DNA of 7,895 bases, from assembly GCA_902520575.1 (NCBI GenBank), contig CABYOG010000042.1, positions 1 to 7,895 on the forward strand. Reading direction: 5' to 3'. Position numbers and translations under genes: made by a program. Under the pieces are notes generated by a model. It made no database searches. It was not told where the DNA came from and was given only the letters and a program-made list of their open reading frames with translations. The stretch is from an uncultured SAR116 cluster alpha proteobacterium (GTDB taxonomy: Bacteria; Pseudomonadota; Alphaproteobacteria; Puniceispirillales; Puniceispirillaceae). Of this stretch, positions 1 through 7,303 are shown piece after piece; the stretch's first letter is position 1; the number at the start of each line of letters is the position of its first letter.

Positions 1-399
1 GGCGGTCTGTCCCGTCTTGACTGGGCGCTGAGCGACCAGCCCGATGCGGTGATGATAATTTTGGGCGGCAATGATTTGCTGCGTGGCCTTGACCCGCAAC
101 AAACCCGTGAAAACTTGAAGCAGATCCTGAGCCGTCTGCAGGCGCAGAATATAAAGATATTATTATGCGGCATGCTCGCTCCGGTGAATTTAGGACCTGC
201 CTACAGACAACAATTTGATTTGATTTATCCTGAATTAGCAGACAGATTTAACACAGAATTTTACCCGTTTTTCCTCCACGGGGTCGCGCTTAACCCAAAA
301 CTCAACCAACCTGACGGGCTGCATCCTAATAAGTCTGGTGTGGCAGTGATCACACAATCAGTGCTGCCTTCTGTGTTGTCTCTCTTAGATAAGGACTAG
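1..399 (+). CDS. tesA: Arylesterase / lysophospholipase-like SGNH (GDSL) hydrolase, 3' part
   Basis: This is a partial gene whose 5' end lies before the window; 132 codons and a TAG stop are visible. It reads in frame from base 1 through GGLSRLDWALSDQPDAV. Block III of SGNH hydrolases is present as GGND at 64-75, and block V as DGLHPN, with the catalytic Asp at 313-315 and His at 322-324. The nucleophile-Ser block (GDSL) and probably a signal peptide, about 60-75 residues, are missing to the left. Members hydrolyse aryl or acyl esters and lysophospholipids, usually in the periplasm. The LGPAY and YPFFLHGV stretches resemble the alphaproteobacterial arylesterase/TesA subgroup. It is followed at 3 bp by the DUF3429 gene, probably in one transcript. 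The fold and Asp-His pair are secure; the substrate is not. Confidence 0.9.
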   Translation, partial: GGLSRLDWALSDQPDAVMIILGGNDLLRGLDPQQTRENLKQILSRLQAQNIKILLCGMLAPVNLGPAYRQQFDLIYPELADRFNTEFYPFFLHGVALNPKLNQPDGLHPNKSGVAVITQSVLPSVLSLLDKD

Positions 400-402
400 C
401 CA

Positions 403-864
403 ATGACCAGATCAGATCTTAGCTTAACCCCGGTTAAGACAGTGTTGATAGCACGTGTCCTTGGCTATGGTGGCGCGCTTCCGTTTTTGTTTGGCGCAAT
501 TGCTGCCAGCCAGCAGGTAGCCGTATTGGGTTTTGCGCCAGCCCACCTTCTGCTTAGTTATGGGGCTGTTATCCTCAGCTTTTTGGGAGGGCTTCATTGG
601 GGCCGGGTGATCACAAGCCCTAATGCAAATGGACGCTCTGATCATGCCTGGCTTATCTGGTCTGTTTGCCCATCTCTTCTAGGCTGGGCGGCACTGTTGC
701 TGCCGGTAAAATTTGGCGCAGTGGCTCTGTCACTGTGTTTTTTGGCTGCTTTACAGATTGACCAGAAGCTCTTTCGGGAACGGATATGGCCAGCCTGGAT
801 GCGACCGTTACGCCTGCATCTCAGCTTAATCGCTGTTGCCAGCTTGACAAGCCTAGCCCTCTGA
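403..864 (+). CDS. DUF3429 family integral membrane protein
   Basis: This is a 153-residue hydrophobic protein with about five predicted membrane spans (roughly residues 17-37, 47-66, 82-100, 103-118 and 136-152). The segment YGAVILSFLGGLHWG at residues 53-67 is the characteristic conserved core of DUF3429, and the length fits that family. The function is unknown. The ATG at 403 follows the TAG of the upstream hydrolase by 3 bp. An AAGGA at 391-395, inside the end of that gene, gives a ribosome binding site 7 nt before the start, so the two genes are probably co-transcribed and translationally linked. Its TGA stop lies only 13 bp from the stop of the convergent anti-sigma gene. The family call is fairly sure; no biochemical role can be assigned. 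Confidence 0.85.
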   Translation: MTRSDLSLTPVKTVLIARVLGYGGALPFLFGAIAASQQVAVLGFAPAHLLLSYGAVILSFLGGLHWGRVITSPNANGRSDHAWLIWSVCPSLLGWAALLLPVKFGAVALSLCFLAALQIDQKLFRERIWPAWMRPLRLHLSLIAVASLTSLAL

Positions 865-877
865 CAAGAAAAAGAAG

Positions 878-1543
878 TTAATTCACTAGCAGGTTTAGAA
901 CGCGGCCTATCGGACCGGTGAGCTTGATTTCGCCCTCATTTACGGCCAATACCATGCATTCTCCATCATCATCAGCAATGGGTTGGTGCTCACTTCCCGC
1001 TTCTTGTATAGCAATATCGCCAGGGCCATAGCTGCCGGTTTCGTCTGTGAATCCGCCTGCCAACACCAATGTCACCTCCGCACCTGTATGGGAGTGAGTA
1101 GGCACAGCTGTTCCGGAAGCGATTCGGTAAATCTTTGCTTTTCCATCGGCTTCGCCAAAATTGATATCCGTTTCAAGAATGCCAATCCCCGCCCGGCGCC
1201 AGCTTTGTTTGCAATTCGGTTCAGGCACATAATTAGCAATTGGATGCGGTAACCATTCGGTATGCTCACTTAACCTTGAGAATATCCCGTCTGTCTCTTT
1301 GTCAAACTCACTCAGCTGTGACATGACGTTTTGTAGAGCACCTTCTGACAGTGAAACGGGCTCCGAATCCTCAAGCAAGATGCCGCCCAATTGCATCAGC
1401 ATTCGCATTGATCGGCTGCTTTTTTCATTCATCGCCAAATGTGTTTCAACCAATAACTCTAGTGGACGCGAAAGAGCACCTGTTGCATAATCGAGGAGCA
1501 GAGCATCAAGTACTTGCGTATTTAATGTTGCTTGTTCGTTCAT
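878..1543 (-). CDS. chrR: ChrR-type anti-sigma factor with C-terminal cupin, variant zinc site
   Basis: This encodes 221 residues from the ATG at 1543, whose ATGA overlaps the TGA of the sigma gene. An in-frame ATG at 1552 would add three residues, but the GAAGGA before it is only 2 nt away. In Rhodobacter sphaeroides, ChrR holds RpoE inactive until singlet oxygen appears. The N-terminal sigma-binding domain is recognisable by LDALLLDYATGALS (about residues 12-25) and the LGGILLEDSEPVSLSEGAL region. The C-terminal cupin (about 95-221) shows HSHTGAE, GGFTDETGSYGPGDI and EHQPIAD. These supply H150, H152, E156 and H186, the expected cupin metal ligands. Unusually, the N-terminal zinc motif HxxxCxxC reads H35-LAM-N39-EK-S42, and the earlier ligand His aligns with Gln. 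Only two Cys occur (C111 and C196), neither in the zinc motif. It is probably co-expressed with rpoE. Confidence 0.9.
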   Translation of the reverse strand: MNEQATLNTQVLDALLLDYATGALSRPLELLVETHLAMNEKSSRSMRMLMQLGGILLEDSEPVSLSEGALQNVMSQLSEFDKETDGIFSRLSEHTEWLPHPIANYVPEPNCKQSWRRAGIGILETDINFGEADGKAKIYRIASGTAVPTHSHTGAEVTLVLAGGFTDETGSYGPGDIAIQEAGSEHQPIADDDGECMVLAVNEGEIKLTGPIGRVLNLLVN

Positions 1544-2202
1544 GACTTCCATATTCCTTCAGGTTCGTCTAAGTGAGCGCGTAATCTATTTAACGCTAAT
1601 CTAATCCGCGATTTTACAGTTCCGAGGGGGACCCCGCTTTCGTCAGCAATCTCCCGATGTGACTTTTCTTCATAGTACGCAGAAAAGATCATTTTGGCTT
1701 GCTCTTCAGGTAAGTTTTTCAAAGCGTGGCGAATTTTCTTCTCTTCTTGTTGCCTGAAGACAAAAATATCGCTTGTTTCGACGTCATCTGGAGCTAGGCT
1801 TGGGTCACTCATATCTGGCAAGGGTCTGTTTTCACGACGTAGACGGTCAATACGCTTGTTACGGGCGATCGTAAAAATCCATGTGCTGGCGCCAGATTGC
1901 CGGACATCATAGGTTTCTGCTCTGCGCCAGACCATAATCATGGCTTCCTGTGCAACCTCTTCAGCAATGGACTCATCAGTACCTAGACGCAGCAAAAAGG
2001 ACTTTATCCGCGGTGCAAAATGTTCAAATAACTCAGAAAAAGCGCCTCTGTCGCGCTCGCGGCCGACGCGTACAAGTAAATTATCCCATTTAGTCAAACC
2101 TTTTGGTTTGACAGTTGTGTAGCCAGTTCCCATGGCTTTAGTAAACGGGACAGCGAGCTCACTTACAAGTTGAAAATCCATTTCAGGTCGATTTTCATAC
2201 AT
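1540..2202 (-). CDS. rpoE: RNA polymerase ECF sigma factor, RpoE/ECF11-like
   Basis: This is an ECF sigma factor of 220 residues from the chosen start. Region 2 spans about residues 54-121 (AFSELFEHFAPRIKSF, EEVAQEAMIMVWR, STWIFTIARNKRIDRLRRE). Region 4 spans about 152-209, with the helix-turn-helix HREIADESGVPLGTVKSRIR. Both are very close in character to Rhodobacter RpoE, the partner of ChrR, and the anti-sigma gene follows directly with a 4-nt ATGA overlap. It should direct RNA polymerase to stress promoters once released. It carries about 25 more N-terminal residues than the usual 180-195-residue family members. ATGs at 2181 and 2133 are alternative starts, but none has a strong ribosome binding site; an AGGCGG about 10 nt before 2202 is the best. 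Family assignment is sure; the exact start is not. Confidence 0.93.
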   Translation of the reverse strand: MYENRPEMDFQLVSELAVPFTKAMGTGYTTVKPKGLTKWDNLLVRVGRERDRGAFSELFEHFAPRIKSFLLRLGTDESIAEEVAQEAMIMVWRRAETYDVRQSGASTWIFTIARNKRIDRLRRENRPLPDMSDPSLAPDDVETSDIFVFRQQEEKKIRHALKNLPEEQAKMIFSAYYEEKSHREIADESGVPLGTVKSRIRLALNRLRAHLDEPEGIWKS

Positions 2203-2408
2203 TTTTCAAGTTACCGCCTATTAAAAATGGAGTTTTGGCGTAAAAACTCATGTAGCATTTGCATCTTTCTGGAATTCCGACATGAAAATGCCACTTTTTC
2301 TTTATAAGGATTCTATTAAAAAGCCTTGCTCCTCATTGAAAGTTTTGCGATTCTTCACCGCATGGGCTACAGGTCTTTTCATAATCTGGTAAATTTATGT
2401 CAAAAAAC

Positions 2409-2415
2409 GAGGAAA
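2409..2415 (+). promoter_or_regulatory. Ribosome binding site fixing the IalB start
   Basis: GAGGAAA lies 3 nt before the ATG at 2419 (AGGA is 5 nt away). It supports this start over an upstream in-frame TTG at 2326. That TTG would add 31 residues ahead of what is plainly a signal peptide. Confidence 0.75.
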
Positions 2416-2418
2416 GTT

Positions 2419-2940
2419 ATGACGGGCAGATATGGTGTTGCTTTTTTGTGTCTTTGGGTTCTGAGCGTAACAATGGTCATAGGGCAAGTTCAGGCAAAAA
2501 CTGAAGAGCTTAAGGGATTCAAGGATTGGATGATCTACAAGCAGGAAACGGCCAAAGGTCGGATTTGCTTTATGTCAAGTGTGCCAAAAGAATTGCGTGG
2601 AGATTATGACCGCGCCAATCGGGGCGAAACCCGTGTTTTCGTCTCGCATGGTCCAGGCAAGGCAGAGCGAGATGTTGTGTCTGTGTTAGCGGGCTACAGA
2701 TATAAAAAGCAGTCAGAGGTCGATTTTTCTATCGATAAGAAAAGTGTAACCCTATTCACATTAGACAACCGTGCTTGGTCACAGGGGCCAGAGGATGATA
2801 TGAGACTGGTAGCAGCCATGAAACGGGGCTCAAAGTTAATAGTGACAGGCGTATCCTCTCGCAATAACAAAACCATTGATGAATATTCTTTGTCTGGCTT
2901 CACCGCAGCAAAAAATTTCCTAGATAAAGCCTGCCCTTAA
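2419..2940 (+). CDS. IalB-family (invasion-associated locus B) exported protein
   Basis: This encodes 173 residues. The N-terminus has a short basic segment, a hydrophobic core (about 6-22) and a VQA cleavage site near residue 26, so it should be exported to the periplasm. The mature part has the IalB layout: DWMIYKQE, a Cys-containing strand (GRICFMSS, C50), VFVSHGPG, a central [10 protein letters not shown] strand, AW at 119-120, an [12 protein letters not shown] segment, and the family-typical [13 protein letters not shown] near the end. C50 and C172 could form a disulfide. IalB was named in Bartonella for a role in erythrocyte invasion. Homologues are widespread in free-living alphaproteobacteria, where the function is unknown, so the name should not be read as virulence. 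It is divergent from rpoE across about 216 bp, which would allow control by that sigma factor, but no matching promoter was found. It lies 95 bp before rlmN. Confidence 0.87.
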   Translation: MTGRYGVAFLCLWVLSVTMVIGQVQAKTEELKGFKDWMIYKQETAKGRICFMSSVPKELRGDYDRANRGETRVFVSHGPGKAERDVVSVLAGYRYKKQSEVDFSIDKKSVTLFTLDNRAWSQGPEDDMRLVAAMKRGSKLIVTGVSSRNNKTIDEYSLSGFTAAKNFLDKACP

Positions 2941-3020
2941 AAGTACGTGACTTATGGCGTCTGTCTGCACATCTGCTGCAGGAAACAGATAAAGCTGGAA
3001 AACTAAGTGACAGGATAACC

Positions 3021-3027
3021 AGAGGAG
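3021..3027 (+). promoter_or_regulatory. Ribosome binding site supporting the GTG start of rlmN
   Basis: AGAGGAG lies 8 nt before the GTG at 3036. The next in-frame ATG at 3045 would be 17 nt away, which is too far, so the GTG start is preferred. Confidence 0.7.
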
Positions 3028-3035
3028 CGCCTTTC

Positions 3036-4139
3036 GTGAATACGATGCTGCCAAAGACCAGAACACCTCTTCTGGGCCTGTCTCTTTACGAGCTGGAGAT
3101 GCAGATAGAACAGTTGCAATTGCCGCGGTTCCGCGCTCGCCAGCTCTGGCGGTGGGTCTGGCGGCATGGGCTAACGGATTTTTCAGATATGACTGATCTG
3201 GGCAAATCTGTTCAATCGCTGCTGGCCCGGAATTTTCATGCTGACCGACCACTTGTCTCTCGCCGCCAGGATTCATCAGATGGGACAATTAAGTGGCTGA
3301 TTAAACTGGTAGATGGCCAGGAAGCCGAAACGGTTTATATCCCGGACTCAGACAGAGGCACTTTATGTATTTCATCACAGGTAGGTTGCACTCTGACCTG
3401 CTCCTTCTGTCATACAGGAACACAGCGTCTGGTGCGCAATCTCAGCGTGGATGAGATTTGTGGTCAGGTCCTTCTGGCCATGGATGAGCTGGGGGACTGG
3501 CCAGCTGGCAAGCCTGACCGCCGCCTGACTAATATTGTGCTGATGGGTATGGGAGAGCCATTATATAATTACAATAATGTTGCTAAAGCGCTGCAGACCA
3601 TCATGAGCGGTGAAGGCATTGCCCTGTCACGCCGGCGGGTGACCTTATCTACATCCGGCATTGTACCTGAAATTCAGAAATGTGGTGAAGAGCTGGGCGT
3701 GAATCTCGCTATTTCATTGCATGCTGTGCGGGACGAACTGCGAGACCAGCTTGTGCCTATTAATCGCAGATATAATCTGAAGTCGCTGATTGATGCAGTG
3801 CGGAGCTATCCCGGCCTTTCAAATGCTAGACGGGTGACATGGGAATATGTGATGCTTGCGGGCATCAATGATACTGAAGCTGATGCCAAGGCTTTGGTGC
3901 AGCTAATAAAGGGCATTCCGTCAAAAATTAATCTTATTCCTTTTAATCCGTGGCCAGGTACGGCACATCAGTGTTCTGATGATGAGGCCATTGATAAATT
4001 TGCGAAAATCGTCATGCGTGCAGGCTATGCCTCACCTGTCAGAACCCCGCGGGGGCGTGATATTCTAGCAGCCTGCGGTCAGCTGAAATCTGATTCTGTT
4101 CGCCTGCGGGCCTCTCAGAGGCTGGCCACGCAAGCCTGA
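3036..4139 (+). CDS. rlmN: Dual-specificity 23S rRNA (A2503-C2) / tRNA (A37-C2) methyltransferase RlmN
   Basis: This is a complete 367-residue radical-SAM enzyme of normal family length. RlmN methylates C2 of adenosine 2503 in 23S rRNA and of A37 in some tRNAs, in the cytoplasm, and contributes to translational fidelity. The radical-SAM motif C118-TLT-C122-SF-C125 binds the 4Fe-4S cluster. C111, seven residues earlier, and C347 in [18 protein letters not shown] correspond to the two catalytic cysteines of E. coli RlmN (C118 and C355). [12 protein letters not shown] at about 171-182 is the SAM-binding GGEP-like motif. The N-terminal [14 protein letters not shown] segment is also typical. The presence of C347 and the RlmN-style sequence argue against Cfr. 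Translation begins at GTG with a good ribosome binding site. The gene stands in the same direction as its neighbours but is separated from both by about 100 bp. Confidence 0.97.
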   Translation: MNTMLPKTRTPLLGLSLYELEMQIEQLQLPRFRARQLWRWVWRHGLTDFSDMTDLGKSVQSLLARNFHADRPLVSRRQDSSDGTIKWLIKLVDGQEAETVYIPDSDRGTLCISSQVGCTLTCSFCHTGTQRLVRNLSVDEICGQVLLAMDELGDWPAGKPDRRLTNIVLMGMGEPLYNYNNVAKALQTIMSGEGIALSRRRVTLSTSGIVPEIQKCGEELGVNLAISLHAVRDELRDQLVPINRRYNLKSLIDAVRSYPGLSNARRVTWEYVMLAGINDTEADAKALVQLIKGIPSKINLIPFNPWPGTAHQCSDDEAIDKFAKIVMRAGYASPVRTPRGRDILAACGQLKSDSVRLRASQRLATQA

Positions 4140-4177
4140 TGCGACCTTTTGTTAGCTGCGTTAGTGATGATCTCTAC

Positions 4178-4206
4178 TTGAAACACAGGCAAAACGACAT
4201 TAGATT
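4178..4206 (+). promoter_or_regulatory. Possible sigma-70 promoter for the BI-1 gene
   Basis: TTGAAA at 4178-4183 and TAGATT at 4201-4206 are separated by exactly 17 nt and lie about 70 nt before the BI-1 start, in the 136-bp gap after rlmN. Each box matches four of six consensus positions. This is a visual match only. Confidence 0.35.
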
Positions 4207-4275
4207 AGTGGTTGGAGGTATTAGGCATTCTGAAACCTCTTTCTAAAATTTAATTTTCATCTCAGGGAGTTTGAA

Positions 4276-4995
4276 ATGCAGGAAAACCGTTACGCGTCAT
4301 CTGTGACTGGCCAATCAGTTTCGATTGATGCCGGTTTACGCAGCTACATGCTGGGCGTCTATAATCATATGACAACCGCTCTAGCACTGACAGGCTTTGC
4401 TGCTTTTGGCACAAAGCTTATGGTTCAGGCCAATCCGGCCTTCGGTCAGTTACTATTTGGCACGCCTCTAATGTATGTCATCATGTTCGCCCCACTAGCC
4501 ATGGTTATGTGGATTAGCTTTAAAATTAATAGTATGTCTCCTGGAAAGGCGCGGACATTATTCTACATCTATGCCACAGTTATGGGTCTGTCTTTGTCCA
4601 CCATTCTGTTTGCATTTACAGGGGCCAGCGTCGCCAGAGCTTTTTTCATCACCGCAGGTGCATTTGCAGCTCTGTCAATATTTGGATATACCACTAAACG
4701 TGATCTGACCGCGATTGGCGGGTTTTTGATTGTTGGTGTGGTTGGTTTGATTCTAGCCTCCATTGTCAATATATTTTTAGCCTCATCGGGCATGGAATTT
4801 CTGATTTCTGTGGTTGGTGTATTGCTATTTGCTGGTCTGACCGCTTATGACACGCAAAAAGTGAAATCCATCTATTATGCAGGTGATAGCCGTGAGGTAG
4901 CCGGACGCAAGTCCATCCACGGGGCACTCACTCTGTATCTGGATTTTATCAATATGTTTTTATTTATGGTCCAGCTGCTTGGTAACCGTGAATAA
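4276..4995 (+). CDS. Bax inhibitor-1 / YccA family membrane protein
   Basis: This is a 239-residue protein with about seven hydrophobic spans after a polar N-terminus (roughly from 34, 66, 94, 119, 146, 175 and 219 onward). The family signature appears as FAGLTAYDTQKVK at about 185-197, and YLDFINMFLFMVQLLG closes the last helix. D192 and D223 are positioned like the aspartate pair that forms the pH sensor in the calcium-leak channel BsYetJ. An inner-membrane ion (possibly calcium) leak or stress-protection role is known for some relatives and inferred here. In other bacteria YccA modulates FtsH. AGGGAG at 4264-4269, 6 nt before the ATG, is a good ribosome binding site. A strong intrinsic terminator follows 39 bp after the stop, and a candidate promoter precedes the gene, so it is probably transcribed on its own. 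Confidence 0.93.
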   Translation: MQENRYASSVTGQSVSIDAGLRSYMLGVYNHMTTALALTGFAAFGTKLMVQANPAFGQLLFGTPLMYVIMFAPLAMVMWISFKINSMSPGKARTLFYIYATVMGLSLSTILFAFTGASVARAFFITAGAFAALSIFGYTTKRDLTAIGGFLIVGVVGLILASIVNIFLASSGMEFLISVVGVLLFAGLTAYDTQKVKSIYYAGDSREVAGRKSIHGALTLYLDFINMFLFMVQLLGNRE

Positions 4996-5034
4996 AGCTT
5001 TATGACGTGGTAATTCTTCACCATTGATTATTAG

Positions 5035-5074
5035 GCCCGGGGCATCATACTTATGCTCCGGGCTATTTTTATTT
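5035..5074 (+). terminator. Rho-independent terminator after the BI-1 gene
   Basis: The arms GCCCGGGGCAT (5035-5045) and ATGCTCCGGGC (5053-5063) form an 11-bp stem with one G-T wobble and a 7-nt loop. TATTTTTATTT follows. The T-rich side lies downstream on the plus strand, which fits the end of the BI-1 transcript and implies a separate promoter for fbp. Confidence 0.93.
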
Positions 5075-5110
5075 GGCTGTATTGTCTTCATTCTCGGATA
5101 GTCTAGCATA

Positions 5111-6094
5111 ATGTCTAAGTCTTCAACTTTAGCGCCTAGCCTGACTACTTTTTTGCAGTCTGACACACAGGCTGGAGAGCTTCTGCCAGATGTGGAGGCA
5201 GCGGTTCTTGGTCTAGCAGAGGCATCAATAAACATCGCTGAGTTAGCGGCACAGAATGGCATTAGCCAGACTGCCTTGGGGGCAGTGACAGGTAAGGAAA
5301 ATGCAGATGGTGATGATCAAAAGGCACTTGATGTTCTGGCTGACCATCTAATTGAACAGGCTTTGGCAAAAACTAGCCTGTTTGCCTATCTGTCCGAAGA
5401 ACGTGAACAACCTGTCCCTTTGTCGCCATCTGGCCAGTTGGTCTGTGCCTGTGATCCCCTGGATGGATCATCAAATATTGATACCAATCTGACGATTGGG
5501 ACAATTTTTTCTCTCTATCCTGCCCCTGAACATAAGATAGAAACAAACCTGCTACGTCCCGGCCGTGATCAGATTGCCGCAGGTTTTTTTGCTTATGGGC
5601 CTCAGACAGCGCTTCTACTGACCTATGGTAATGGGGTTTTTGCATTCTGCTTTGACGGGGCGCAGTACAGGCTAATGGATTGGCAGGTCAGAATTCCGTG
5701 CCAGACATCTGAATTCGCGATTAATGCGGCAAATCACCGGCACTGGTCTGCCCGCACTGCCAGCTATATTGACCAGCTTCTTGCAGGTAAACAGGGCGGA
5801 CGGGGTAGAAACTTCAATATGCGCTGGGCGGGATCAATGGTTGCTGATTGCTGGCGTATTTTGCGGCGTGGCGGCATTTTTCTATATCCTGAAGACCGCC
5901 GCAGAGGCTATGAATCCGGCCGGCTGCGTCTTGTTTATGAGGCCAACCCAATCAGCTTTCTGGTTGAACAGGCAGGAGGTCTCGCCACAGATGGAGAACA
6001 GGATATTCTGGACATACAGCCCACTGACCTGCATCAGCGTGTGCCGCTTATCTTTGGGTCCGCTGATGAGGTTGAGCGGTATAAATCAGTGTGA
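5111..6094 (+). CDS. fbp: Class I fructose-1,6-bisphosphatase
   Basis: This is a complete 327-residue enzyme of usual class I length. It dephosphorylates fructose-1,6-bisphosphate to fructose-6-phosphate in the cytoplasm, for gluconeogenesis or the Calvin cycle; some family members also act on sedoheptulose-1,7-bisphosphate. Visible motifs are GDDQKALDVLAD (67-78), the metal-binding SEERE around E96-E97, CDPLDGSSNIDTN with D115 and D118 (114-126), the substrate-binding MRWAGSMVADCWRIL (237-251), GGIFLYPEDRR, and VYEANPISFLVEQAGGLATDG with metal ligand E278. No key residue is missing. The ATG at 5111 lacks a convincing ribosome binding site (only GGA about 12 nt before), so a slightly different start cannot be excluded. 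The gene lies behind the BI-1 terminator and 95 bp before fba, which encodes the preceding step of the same pathway. Confidence 0.96.
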   Translation: MSKSSTLAPSLTTFLQSDTQAGELLPDVEAAVLGLAEASINIAELAAQNGISQTALGAVTGKENADGDDQKALDVLADHLIEQALAKTSLFAYLSEEREQPVPLSPSGQLVCACDPLDGSSNIDTNLTIGTIFSLYPAPEHKIETNLLRPGRDQIAAGFFAYGPQTALLLTYGNGVFAFCFDGAQYRLMDWQVRIPCQTSEFAINAANHRHWSARTASYIDQLLAGKQGGRGRNFNMRWAGSMVADCWRILRRGGIFLYPEDRRRGYESGRLRLVYEANPISFLVEQAGGLATDGEQDILDIQPTDLHQRVPLIFGSADEVERYKSV

Positions 6095-6136
6095 TTTTGT
6101 CTGCAACCTAGAAATTTTAAATTGCGGTTTTGTCTG
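6095..6136 (+). repeat. Direct repeat TTTTGTCTG in the fbp-fba gap
   Basis: Two exact copies of TTTTGTCTG lie at 6095-6103 and 6128-6136, a period of 33 bp, immediately after the fbp stop and upstream of fba. A TATATAAG follows at 6148-6155. The copies could be operator half-sites on one helix face, or chance; the sequence alone does not decide. Confidence 0.4.
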
Positions 6137-6189
6137 AAAAGAACCACTATATAAGTTGGAAAACACGCGGTTAATCAGATGAGTTATCT

Positions 6190-7254
6190 ATGCTTGTGAC
6201 CTTAAGACAAATTCTGGATCATGCAGCCGAACATGGCTATGGGATCCCAGCGTTCAACATCAATAATATGGAACAGGGCCTTGCGATCCTAAAAGCAGCT
6301 GACAGCGTGGATTCCCCTGTGATTCTTCAAGCTAGCCGCGGCGCTCGGGGCTATGCAGGTGACCTTATTCTTCAGTCTCTGATTAAAGGCCTAGAATCGA
6401 TGTATCCGCATATTCCTATCTGCATGCATCAGGATCATGGCAACTCACAAGCGACCTGCATGACTGCCATTCAATATGGCTTTACATCTGTAATGATGGA
6501 TGGCTCGCTCGAAGCAGATGGCAAAACCCCCGCGTCTTATGATTATAATTTGAGGATTACAGGGGATGTCACACAGATGGCCCATCATGGAGGCGTGTCT
6601 GTTGAGGGGGAACTCGGCGTTCTTGGCTCTCTCGAAACCGGAATGGGTGACCAGGAAGATGGCCATGGTGCAGAAGGAAGATTATCGGAAGAGCAGTTGC
6701 TGACAGATCCGCAACAGGCTGTTGATTTTGTGGAAGCCACACAGGTTGATGCGCTAGCGATTGCCATGGGTACCAGCCATGGGGCTTATAAATTCTCGCG
6801 AAAGCCAGACGGGGATATCTTAGCTATGCATGTTATTGAGGATATTCACCGCCGCCTGCCGCAAACCCATCTCGTTATGCATGGCTCCTCTTCTGTGCCA
6901 CAGGAGCTGCAGGATATATTCAATGAATTTGGGGGCGAAATGCCGCAAACCTATGGAGTGCCGATAGAGGAAATTGAACGGGGCATCAAGCATGGTGTGC
7001 GCAAAGTCAACATTGATACAGATTGTCGCCTAGCTATGGCAGGCGTGATTCGAAAAGTTGCGCAGACCACTCCGTCTGAATTTGATTTGCGCAAATTCCT
7101 CAAGCCAGCTCAAGAAGCGATGGAAGCGTTATGCCGGAATAGATTTGAGCGGTTTGGAACGGCCGGAAACGCTCATAAAATTAAACCCATTTCCCTTGCA
7201 GATATGGCTAGTCGTTATGCGAACGGTGAGTTGGCTCCGCAGATTTCAGCTTAA
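6190..7254 (+). CDS. fba: Class II fructose-1,6-bisphosphate aldolase, Calvin-cycle subtype
   Basis: This is a complete 354-residue zinc-dependent aldolase that reversibly joins dihydroxyacetone phosphate and glyceraldehyde-3-phosphate into fructose-1,6-bisphosphate. [25 protein letters not shown] at the N-terminus and the 354-residue length fit the CbbA/Calvin-type branch rather than the E. coli FbaA branch. The catalytic Asp and first zinc His are D82 and H83 in MHQDHGN. The other zinc ligands are H197 (MGTSHGAYK) and H231 (VMHGSSS). VNIDTDCR at 273-280 is the substrate phosphate and hydroxyl-binding motif. The start at 6190 matches the usual family N-terminus, although its ribosome binding site is poor. 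It sits 95 bp after fbp with no terminator-like hairpin between them, so the two may share a transcript. Whether the host has a full Calvin cycle cannot be judged from this window. Confidence 0.96.
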   Translation: MLVTLRQILDHAAEHGYGIPAFNINNMEQGLAILKAADSVDSPVILQASRGARGYAGDLILQSLIKGLESMYPHIPICMHQDHGNSQATCMTAIQYGFTSVMMDGSLEADGKTPASYDYNLRITGDVTQMAHHGGVSVEGELGVLGSLETGMGDQEDGHGAEGRLSEEQLLTDPQQAVDFVEATQVDALAIAMGTSHGAYKFSRKPDGDILAMHVIEDIHRRLPQTHLVMHGSSSVPQELQDIFNEFGGEMPQTYGVPIEEIERGIKHGVRKVNIDTDCRLAMAGVIRKVAQTTPSEFDLRKFLKPAQEAMEALCRNRFERFGTAGNAHKIKPISLADMASRYANGELAPQISA

Positions 7255-7303
7255 CCTGGGAATAAGTTTATATCCGTCCAACTTGTTTCTCATCATCCAT
7301 TTT

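Noticed and set aside
2345..2373. TTGCGA-17 nt-TACAGG as a promoter for the IalB-family gene
   Set aside because: The -10 box matches only half the consensus, too weak to list as a feature.
2326..2418. Upstream TTG start that would lengthen the IalB-family protein by 31 residues
   Set aside because: It lacks a ribosome binding site and buries the signal peptide; the ATG at 2419 has GAGGAAA before it.
2971..2990. ATCTG...CAGAT inverted repeat between the IalB-family gene and rlmN
   Set aside because: The stem is 5 bp with a 10-nt loop and no T tract; likely chance.
2920..3288. 122-codon minus-strand open frame across the start of rlmN
   Set aside because: It is antisense to a conserved gene, shows no recognisable domain, and is best explained as a shadow frame.
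4215..4239. Hairpin GAGGT...ACCTC after rlmN
   Set aside because: There are only 5 pairs around a 15-nt loop and no T run follows, so it is not convincing as a terminator.
5724..6137. 137-codon plus-strand open frame inside fbp
   Set aside because: It overlaps the well-conserved catalytic part of fbp in another frame and resembles no known family.
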